Below, one piece after another: positions 1 to 27,535 of a stretch of DNA of 64,000 nucleotides. Each line of letters begins with the position of its first letter. Positions within the stretch are counted from its first letter, which is position 1. Below the pieces are notes generated by a model. It was not told where the DNA came from. It made no database searches and saw only the letters and a program-made list of their open reading frames with translations. This DNA comes from Valencia hispanica. Its lineage: Eukaryota; Chordata; Actinopteri; Cyprinodontiformes; Valenciidae. The position numbers and the translations under genes are program-made. The DNA is taken from contig OY747716.1 of the NCBI GenBank assembly GCA_963556495.2, forward strand, positions 50,606,818 through 50,670,817, in the 5' to 3' direction.

Positions 1-6
1 TTTATT
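1..6 (-). terminator. riok3: probable riok3 polyadenylation signal
   Basis: TTTATT on the plus strand reads AATAAA on the minus strand, about 456 bases after the riok3 stop codon. The intervening 7-461 shows nothing else recognisable and would be the 3' UTR. The signal touches the window edge, so the cleavage site cannot be seen. Confidence 0.45.
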
Positions 7-461
7 GTTTTATCTTCATATCAGGATGAGTCGAGTAAAAACATACAAACATTTATGATGTTTTCCACATGAATCCTAATATTTCTACTTCATCCCGACG
101 AGTTAAAATCAGAGGAAATCTGAGCTGATTGGTTGCAGTTTTCACTGGAGCTCCGACATCTTTTAAAAATCAAACAGATTCAGGACTGAAACACTGAGTT
201 TAGAAATGCAGCTCTCTGGTGATTTAACTAGGACATCTGGTCGACTAGTTAAAACTCATCAGGTAACGAGTGAAAAACCTTCCTCTGCTTCTATTTTCAT
301 CATCACATCAAACGACACAGCGATAAAGCAGGAGGACATGACGCTCTCTGCCTCCTGCAGCCAGCAGGTGGCGCTCCGGCCTGTCCTGGGAGGGAGCCAG
401 GCGCCTCCTCTTGGGGTTCATGTCGATCACAGCGAGTTGTGGCGGTGGTGGGGGCGGGGCT

Positions 462-16559
<16,098 letters not shown>

Positions 16560-16572
<13 letters not shown>

Positions 16573-16760
16573 GCCTCAAATATCGATCCGCTGATTGGTT
16601 CTTTACGGGACGGATGGTGGGTAGCTGCGGAGCTAACTGCGCTTTAACTTCGACAAAGAAACGATGTAAAAAAAAAACACGAAAACTGCGCGTAAACCGA
16701 TGTGACGCAAACAGAAAGCCGCAGTCTGGACTTCAGTGGATCTAAACAATGTTTAATGTT
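16560..16760. promoter_or_regulatory. riok3: riok3 5' end with CCAAT motifs
   Basis: On the minus strand two CCAAT motifs (ACCAATCAG near 16561-16570 and AACCAATCAGCGG near 16597-16609) lie at and just upstream of the riok3 ATG, in a locally CpG-containing stretch. No TATA box is evident. One CCAAT overlaps the first codons, so transcription may start further upstream and the motif may be incidental. Confidence 0.3.
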
Positions 16761-17223
16761 TCAGTAACAGCGGCTTTTAGGAGGTCTTAGATGGATTTTA
16801 AGGTGGAAATGAAACAAGATCGAGACAGAACAGTGCGAACCTTGGAATGGCAGGAAGTACGTCACAGCTCAGTTTATATAAATCACGCCTTCAGAATAAA
16901 AGCCTTTTATTTTGGTACATGTTATGAAAACTAACCGAAAATCTGGGAAAATGCCGCAACAACATGGTTTTCAGTTGGATTGATTGATCTAAATTACAAC
17001 AATAAAGACACAATAAATGTAATTCGATTAGAAATAGTCCAAAGTACCATTTATTTATAACTACTGCTTTTATTTAATCAAGACTGTCTCATTGCTGAAA
17101 TGCAAAGAATTAAACACCAAAATGTTTAAGAACTAAATGTTTTACATATAAAGACCAGATAAACATCTCGGAGGAGGACATGTGGAAACATTTCATTTTT
17201 ACTTATCACAAAGGAAAGCAAAT

Positions 17224-17817
<594 letters not shown>

Positions 17818-18639
17818 AGATACACGCCACGGCAGATTTATCAGGTGTGGTAAAAATGTACATAAATAATAAATGTAATCTGACCGACATCACAATGAAA
17901 AGCTGCGCGTTCCCGCCAGCGCGCACTCCTCAGTCTGTCCGGGGTGAGTCGTGAACGCGCATCCTCCAAGCTGCCACCAGCAGGCGCGTGCAGGTGTGTA
18001 AAGATAACGGGAAACCTAACGGAAACCCGGAGAGCTGGGTTGTCAAAATAAAAGCACAGAAAGAGGAGCGTTACAGGACTAGTTGTTTTTCTCAAACTAA
18101 AACTAGTAATTTATTGGGTTCAACACAAAGCGGATGGATTCACTGTTTTTATTTTATTTTATTTTTACCGTGAAACGTGATCCATTTGAGTTGTTTCTTG
18201 ATTTATAAACAACCAACATTTGAAATGAAAACAGTAACATGCTGAAAATAGTTATTAATTTTGTGTGGACTTGAGGTGCATCATCAATTAACAGTACACA
18301 ATAATATAGTCGCCATTAAATGTGGTTCGTTATTTCACTATATTCCTTCAGTTCATTTATGAAAACAAATGAAAATATGAGTTGTGGTTACAGCGGAAAC
18401 TTGAATTGGTCCTAATCTGTGTTCTAGCTGTGTTGTTCCATAGTGTAAAGGGTAATAATAATAATAAAGGCAAAAGTAGCATTATGGTTTTATTATACTT
18501 TATTTAATTTTGAGGCCATTTTTAATGAACTTAGATTGAACTATTGCCAGCTTTTATTTTTTATGTTCTAACCAGAAGTTGTCCTGTTTATTGACGCTGC
18601 CTTGACCATATTGAAGCATCCTGACGTCTTTTCTGAGAG

Positions 18640-19165
18640 CACAAAGTGAGATCGCACCTCCTCTCCTTCCTCTTCCTCCTCCTCTTCCTCTTCTCGGAGC
18701 CCACACGGACTCACAAGGACGAGCTTCCTCTCGGACACCTTCAGGATGGATTCCTGTCATTTTGGATCCCGTTTCTCCTCCTGGCTTTAGTCTTTTCTAT
18801 TGAATCCTGTTTTATCCGCGGGATGCAGACCTCCTCCTCCTCCTCCTGCTGCTCCTCCTGCTGCTGCTGCTGCTACTCTTCCTCCTCCATCATCATCAGC
18901 AGCAGCAGAGGGCCGATGGGCCGAGCAGGACGGCCGGGATTCAACCACCGAGCAGGTCTGTCTTCCAGATGAAACCAGATTCCTGATCCCTCCCTGGGAG
19001 CATGCTGCTGCTCCTCCTGAGCCCCTGGGAGGATGCAGGAACACAATTCCTTTCATTTTGGGGGTAAAATCTGCAGATATTTAATAAGAAAATGTTTTTT
19101 GTGGTCTCTCCTGCAGGCTGAGGAGCTTCCTGAGCCTCTGAGAGAGAGAGAGAGAGAGAGACAGC
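18640..19165 (+). other. clvs1: probable clvs1 5' leader region with (TCC)n, (CTG)n and (GA)n tracts
   Basis: Triplet runs TCCTCC and CTGCTGCTG at 18660-18695 and 18830-18905, and a (GA)n run at 19140-19161, precede the clvs1 start. GC content rises here compared with the flanks. Upstream untranslated exons are likely, but their splice sites could not be fixed. Confidence 0.35.
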
Positions 19166-19567
19166 CATGATGGGACGCAGCGGGAGGAGGAGGACGTCTC
19201 AGCTGCAGGAATCTGGAGCGAAAGGATGTGAATTTACGTGCAGCGTCTTCGGACCAGCCTGTGTTTTAGGAGATGTTCTCCAGCGTGTCTGAGGGTTTAT
19301 AACTCAGAAACATCCTAGAGGCTTCTCTGGTTAACGAAGGCCGAGACTTCCTGAGAGCCGACAGCTGAGATGATTGTTGCTTCAACCATCCCGATTGTCT
19401 TCTTCTTCTGATTGTTTTCAGCCTGAACCTGAGGCCAACCAGCAGCAACGATTGTCTCTCCTCTTCAGACCCGACCTGAAGAGTCCAGCAGCTTTGACTC
19501 CATCAGGAGGAACAAGGAGGTGGAATAAAAACGCTCCTGCTGGGAGTCAATTTTGCTCTTTGACAAG

Positions 19568-22500
19568 ATGATGAACCACGAGCATCCCGGACTGAGCTTG
19601 GAGACCACGGAGAAGGCCCGGCTGGAGCTGAACGAAAACCCGGACACTCTGCACCAGGACATCCAGCAGGTAGGCATCCAGCTGCAGAAGATCTGTAAAA
19701 CCTCAGTTCCTCTAAAACCGGCTGCTGCAGATGGGATGGAGCTCCAGGAGATCTGGTCTTCTGCTGCCATCGACCCTCTGAATCGCAGGTGTCAAACTCG
19801 GCGTCCTGCCGCTTTCGCTAACCAGGAGCTGACGGCGTGTTGAAGAGTTACTGAGGCTTTGGAGCATGTCGGTGTTGTTGATTTCCTCCCACTGAAGCGA
19901 TAGCTTGTAGGTCAGAGAGTCTTTCTGACTTCTGATCGCTTCAACTGGAGAAATGTTCCCTGATTTCCAAACTTTGGCTGAAGTGGAGCTTTAATATCCA
20001 GTCTCCAGTGTGGCAGCGAATTCAGCCTCCAGAACAACATCTCAACCCCCATGAGAAATCATCTGTCTGTGGCTAAAACCCAAAAGCCTCTGTGGCAATC
20101 CCACTATCTGGTTACGAACAAGCGCGTGAAATGTTCGGATTGTAAGTGCATTCACGTCATTTCATTGTTTATATGTAGTTCTATGTTCAGCTTGTTTGGG
20201 TTGAATATAAAATTAAAATAAACAACATTACATTTGTTTGAAGATTTTTAAACATCGCTCAAAATGACAGAAAATCAAAATATCTAGCGCGACCTCTGCC
20301 TGCAACTTGCAGCCATGTCTCTGTTTCGACACACCTGAATCAGATAATGAGGTCATCAGCAGGACCCCATAGGACCTCCCCGCCTGCTGAGGGGGAAATG
20401 TAACCATTTGGTTCAGGTGTGTTGGACCGGGAGCCCGTCGAAAGGTTTCAGGACGGACACTGGCCCTCCAGGGAACCCCTTGGTCTAGAAGGTGCTGACC
20501 TTCTCCGTCCTCTCTGGTTCTTCTGGTGCTTTTTAGGTGCGGGACATGATCGTAACGCGGCCGGACGTCGGTTTCCTGCGAACAGACGATGAATTCATCC
20601 TCCGCTTCCTCAGGGCCAGGAAGTTCGACCACCTGGAGACCTTCCGCCTGCTGGCCCAGTACTTCCAGTTCAGACAGCAGAACCTTGACATGTTCCAGAG
20701 CTTCAAGGTTGGTGCTTTTATTCTGAAAGAGTCATTCAGGGATGGGGCTGCAGAACCAGCTGAGAGAGGGGGAGGGGGGTCGCTCATTCATGGAGACTTT
20801 CCTCCCAATGAATTCTGGGATATTATTCCGACCTTCCTGAGAACGATCAACAAGCTAGAGCTCAGTTTTCCTGACTGTGAGGGAATGAGTCCTAGGCACA
20901 GTGGAGGGTCGGGGTTTATCATCCTCAGAGAAAGCGTGACCTGGTGAATGAGGAAGAGGAGCGGTCCAAGCACTCAGCCTTGAGGCACTCCTTCACAGAT
21001 CAGGGGTCTCATTTAGAAAGCTAGCTTACGCACAAAAGGGGGTCGGAAAACTACGTAAGCAACTTTCTACGCAAAGTTTGGGATTTATAGAAAAAAACGT
21101 GACAGAAAAATGTGCGTAACTTTAAGCACCCTAAGGATCTTGCTTTGTGGACAAAGAGGACAGACAGCGCAGCAGGAGAGACGGCTAAAGTGAAAATCAA
21201 AGCCACGATTTCTAACTTGTAGAGCTCTGCGCACACAGACACACAACCAGCAGTCACCCCCCATCCCGTCTCGTCTCTGAACTGAGAATAAACATGTTGC
21301 ACATAAGAATTATATCACAGTATGTTCATATGTATTTATCTATTCAGATTATATAGAAATCGCACTTATTGGTGGATTAATTGTGTGAAGTAGGAATACT
21401 GCGGCGTCCCCTGCATAATGATCTACAATGGATGCTGGCGCTCATTGTAGATCAGCCACTGGCAGCATCAGGATGGGGGACGGTGTAGATTCCTTAAAGC
21501 AGAACTGGACCCGGTGTTGGATCTACTGGAACCGTGCACCCCGTCCCGCTCTTCTTATTTATGTCAGGAACGCTGCTGCATCAACGCTGCGTCACTTGCA
21601 GCTCTTCCGTTTGTTTGTGACTCCAAATCAATATTTTGCAAGGATGATACTTTTTAAAAGTAGACTTAAAACGCACCTTTTCTGTCAGGCTTTAAATATC
21701 TAGTTTTACTTGGTTTAATAAATTCCAGTCTTAGTGTTGCTACAAGAAGTAATCATGTAGGCCTAATTAAAACTTTATTTTTCTTATCTTTTTTATTGCT
21801 TGTGCTGCTTTTATTATTACATTTTTAAATCTTTTTACTCTCTTCTTGTCACACATTTTCTTTTTGCAACTTTATTTCTGTCTTTTACTGTGAAGCACTT
21901 TGGCTGCATTCGGCTGAGTAAAGCCTGACTGAGTGATTGACTGAAATAAAACAGTTTTCCGTGCCTCTACCAGCCTGCAGCTGACTTTCTCCGCCTCTCG
22001 GTTGCCATGGTTACCCGTGAAACGTCCCATATTAGCTGGTTTAAGTGGATGCAGAATATTCACCGGTCACTTTGCATGGAGCGTTTATGGGAGAAAGTGG
22101 GCGTGTAGGAGGCGGATATGATCCACAAACATTTGTAGGGAGAGAAAGTGCTGCAGCTGTGCGACTCCAAGTCTGATAGATCCGAAACTTACCAGGCGTA
22201 AGTAAAGAAAAGCTGCTGAGCTTAAGTACGGTTTTAGTCATGATTCTACGCAAAGTTTTATAAATGAGAGCCCAGAGCTGTAGAAGAGGAGGAGCTTCTT
22301 AACTGAGCTGAAGCTGATTTCTGTCTTCTCACAGCTGAAACCAAAGTCTGACTCTCTGAATGGAGTCAGAGGTTAAAAGATCATCATCAGGCTTATCCAT
22401 ATCAGATGTGGTTATGAAAAATGTTACAGTATCACAAAAATGTCAATAGTAAGATTGTTGAAATGTCTCGATTGTTCATAAAAATGAAAAATAGAGGTGT

Positions 22501-25500
22501 GAAGTAGATGAAGCAGGTTAAGCAAAGAACAAAAGGAAGATTCTTGACTCTCCAGTCGGTGTTTCAGGTGGACGACCCCAGCATCAAGCGAGCCCTGATG
22601 GACGGCTTTCCAGGCGTGTTGGAGACTCCGGATCAACACGGGAGAAAGATCCTCATCCTGTTTGCGTCCAACTGGGACCAGAGCAGGTAAACAGGCGCGT
22701 TAAACCGGGGGTCTTGTTAACCGAATATTTTACGCCTTTGAGTGTTTTCTTCTTAAACCGTGACGTAAAAATCTGAAGAATGTCCGTCGTTTGTACAGAT
22801 TAGTATTCGGACAGTTTGAACTTTACAAACAGAGTCCAGGTAACTGAATCAATGAAGAAAAAGATTCCCATGAGAGCGTCTGAGCATCATCTCAGACCTG
22901 GAGACCGAACTCGCTGACCGGGAGCCGACGGCGCGTTGAAGAGTTACCGAGGCTTTGGAGCGCATTGGTGTCGTACCAACCACAGGTGCATGCTGGGGGA
23001 TTTCCTCCTACTGAAGCGATGGCTTGTAGGAGGAAACGACTCGTTCAGAGACACTTTCGGGTGAAATGTTTGTATTTTAAGTGCAATCGCTTAATTTCAT
23101 TGTTTATATGTAGTTCTATGTTCAGCTTGTTTGGGTTGAATATGAATTCAAATTAATTAGAAATAAATAATATTAAATATTTTAACATTTTTTTAAAATG
23201 GATCCCATCGGTCAAAATGACAGAAAACAAAAATGATCTCCTCTGCCTTCAACCTTAGTTTTTCCTGCCATGTCTTCATTCTGTGGATCATCTGGATGGG
23301 GCAATGCAATCCATCTTCATCTGTCCCTCAGACACCTGAAGGTCAGAGGTCATCAGGTGATGCTCCCTGTTGCCTTTGGGCCAAACAGACCTTCTGCTGC
23401 TGTTTACAGCTTGGTTTGGTCAGATAGCTCGCCAGTACTCTGGACGGAGACAGGACACGGTTCTGGTTCTGGTTCTGGTTCTGGTGCTTCCCTCCACCGG
23501 CAGAACCACCATGAGGATCTGGACCTCCGGTGGACATCAGGACCCCAGAGGGCGGAACAGAAAGTTTAGGAATGGTTACAGGAATGGTGTGTAATGTTTA
23601 GAGAGTCAATGTCGGTCCGGACGGGTCCGGTTAGCGTGACGCCTCACTCTGGGCTCTGATTGGTCAGAAACCTGCAGGTCCTCCAGCAGTGGGAGACACC
23701 CCGGCTGGAAGGAGACAGAAACAACTACGACTGGTTGGAGAAACGGGTTGAATCCAGAAGGTTCTGGACATTTCACCGGGTCAGAACCATCATCACTCTG
23801 AGCTGAAGAATCTGGAAGTTTAGATGGATTCTCAGTGATTATTAGTAGAAGCTGTTACGGGTAGAGTCTGATGAATCCACCAGATCATCTTCAATCTGCC
23901 TGCAGAACCAGAACCAGAAGCAATGGGTTCTGAACATCTCAGTTAATCAGCATCAGGAATATCTGAAGGCAGCTCAGTTATTAAACAGAAATATTCAGAG
24001 AACCTGGCAGCTGTTGATCAGAACCAGGTTAGAAGAAGAAGACCAGAAGGTCCGACTGAACTTTTCCGCGCTGACATCAGAGGCGGTTCTGTGTGAATGT
24101 TTCTCAGATTAAACCGTCTGTGGTCCTCCGGACAGACTCATCCGTCTTGTTCCTGACTGAAGCCTAATGAACCCAGAGACAGGAGGCCGCTCCGCTCCGC
24201 TCGGCCCGGTCCGGTCCGGTCCGGTCCGGAGCTGTAGGTAACGCTCCGGGTCCATCAATCAGCCGCTGATCAATCCCCTCCTCCCTCCAGGAACTCCTTC
24301 ATCGACATCCTGCGGGCCATCCTGCTCTCCCTGGAGGTTCTGATCGAAAACCCGGAGCTGCAGATCAACGGCTTCACGCTCATCATTGACTGGAGCAACT
24401 TCTCCTTCAAGCAGGCCTCCAAGCTGACGCCCAACATCCTCAAACTGGCCATCGAGGGGCTCCAGGTGGGCTCAGACGGGTTTCCCGCTTGCCGCCATGA
24501 ATCCGACTTCACCTGAACTCTTCCCGTTTGTCTCCTCAGGACAGTTTTCCGGCTCGGTTTGGAGGGATCCACTTCGTGAACCAGCCCTGGTACATCCACG
24601 CCATGTACACCATCATCAAACCCTTCCTGAAGGACAAGACCCGGAAAAGGGTGAACATCCATCCTGCTGCTGTTGTTTCAAACTTTTCCAGCTTCTTTTG
24701 CTCCTTGTTTTGTCGCCTTCCTCTCATTCAGACTCTTCTCTCTCCTAATCTCACGTTTTTATTTCCTCTTCACTGCAAAAAACGATTTTCAAGAAAGTAT
24801 AAATCCCTTGTTTGTGGTCATTTTTTAAAATATATTGTCTTATTTCAAGAAATATTTTCAAGAAAATATTCACTTGTTCCATTGGCAGATTTCTTTTAGC
24901 TCATTACAAGCAAAAATATCTTGTATAATGTAATTGAACTTGTTTCTGGAGTCGCCTTTTTCCCAGTGTAATAAAGCATCTTCATTGTATCTAAACTAAT
25001 AATCTTCACACGTCGGCCATCTTCTTTTTTTAAGCGTTCATCATAGGAAAAAAGGCGACTCCAGAAACGAGTTAAAATAAATTATACAAGATATTTTTGC
25101 TTGTAATAAGATTTAAAAAAAATCTGCCAATGGAACAAGTGAACATTTTCTTGAAAATATTTCTTGAAATAAGACAATATATTTAAAAAATGCGAAAAAA
25201 TGTAAACAAACAAGGAATTTTTACTTTCTTGAAAATCGTTTTTTGCAGTGTTTGCTCCTCTCCTCCCTGCAAAAACAACACTGCTTGAAATGAGCCAAAT
25301 ATTCTTAAAAAGGGTCAAATTTTCTTGTTTTGTGCAAAAAACTATCTGCCAATGAGGAGAGCAAAAGTTGCTTGGCTAAAATTCTTAAAACTGGCAAATA
25401 AATCTTAGAACAAGCTTCATTTTCTTGTGCAAAACTTGCTTGTTAAGAACATTTTTTCTCTTGAGACAAAAAATAAGAAAACATTTCCAGAAACAAAAAG

Positions 25501-27480
25501 GCTTTTGTACTTTCTGTAAAATCCTTTTGTGCAGTGCTGTTTTCCAACCCTTCTTTCTTTTTCTCTCTTCGTCCGGGGCATGATCCCTTTGCTTTTCACT
25601 TCTTTTGTCTTGCATCCTTTCATTTGTTCTCGTTCTTACTCTCCCCTTCTTTCTGATGACGTTCCCTCTCCTCTCTGTTTCCTCTTCTTCTTCTCCTCCG
25701 TTTTCCCCTCCTGACTCCCGCTCCTCAGATCTTCCTTCATGGGAACAACCTGAACTCTCTCCACCAGCTCATCCAGCCCGAGTGTTTGCCGTCCGAGTTC
25801 GGAGGGACGCTGCCGCCGTACGATATGGGGATGTGGGCGCGGACGCTGCTGGGGCCCGACTACAACGACGAGACCGAGTACACGCTGACGTACGACGCCC
25901 TGCACGTCAGGGAGAGCTGTGCAGGAGGAGGAGGAGGAGGAGGAGGAGGAGGAGGAGGGGAGAAGGACATGATGAAGAGGTGAGGAGAGGAAGCAGCTGC
26001 AGCAAGCACTCATATTTTTATTTCATTTCATAACTGGATCCCTGCTGTCCGTCATTAGTAGCAAATAATTCACTCGTTTCCATCAATCAAAAGACGAATA
26101 AAATAGAAACCAAAATGATTTGGACGGGAATCTTTCCCCGCTCTGCTGAATTGGTTTAATTAGAAAAGAAACCTATTTTATTGTCCTACAGAGGAGAAAT
26201 TCAGCTGTGACAGCAGCAAAGTGACACGTAATTAAAGCATTTAGATTTACACAAGAAAATATGAAAACAGAGTTAAGAAAATTACAAAACTGTGCAGTTA
26301 TTTAAAAAGTAAAAATGGCATCCTAAGATGTTGGCAATCTGCAGCTCAGCAGGATAATTTAAAAGTGTAAAAACATTTACAGGATGTGCCTTAAATCACA
26401 ACATATTATTTACAAGAAGTGAAAAATATAAGGTGTGCAAACAGAGATGCACAAATAACAGCAGCAGAAATGTTATTTGAAGTGCAGGAAAAATAGTGCA
26501 GATAACAGCAGGGATGTAAATTCAAAAATACTTTATTGATCCCAGAGGGAAATGAAGTGTTGGTATAGCTCATATAATTAATTCTTTAAGGAGTTGTTAT
26601 AGATGATGATGGCTGTGGGCAGGAAGGATTTCCTGTAGCGGTCTGTGTTGCAGCGAAACTGAAGAAGCCTCCGACTGAAGACGCTCTGTTGTTGTATGAC
26701 TGTCTCATGAAGAGGATGCTCAGGGTTGTCCATAACGTTACTGAGTTTGTTGGGAACCGTGATGCGTTTTAGAGTCTAACAGCTGCTGGGAGGAAAACCT
26801 TCCTTCATTATACACCCAGGATGAAGCAGTCTGTCGCTGAAGGAGCTCTGCAGCTCATTAGCAGCTTCATGCATGCGGTTTATCCAGGGCTTGTTGTTGG
26901 GAAAACACCATAGCATCATGGTGGACACAGAAGTTAATGCAGTCAGTGATGCTGTCGATATCATCCCCATGAGCGGCACAGAGGTCTTATCAACACAGTA
27001 GAGCTGAAATCGAACTAATTGAGCCATATTGGACAGTTTTCCAGGAGGAACGGCGTCTTTAACACAGCACCTCAATCAGAATTAGGGCAAGACTTTGACT
27101 AGGCCACCCTAAAACCTTCATTTAGTAAACAGTGCTTTTTCAGGCTGCCGTGACACGGGCGCCACCTCGCCCTCTGTCCACCACCAGCAAGGCGGGTGAA
27201 GCGTCTCGCCCAAGGACACAACAACTGAGACGGACGGAGCGGGGGTCCGGTTCCAGGACGAACTCCTACCACCTGAGCCACAGTCGCTCCCAGTGGATAG
27301 TGGAGCTTAGGATCACAAACTGATGATGGGATGTTTTCCTTCAACTGATCCCACCTCCCTGCAGAGCTGCAGATGATGTTTCTGGTTCCTCCTGCATGAG
27401 TCGTCAATGAGCTCTTGGAGGGATCGTTGGTGATCAGTGGCGGGTCTAGAAACAATGTTTATGGGGTGGCACCACATGCC

Positions 27481-27535
<55 letters not shown>

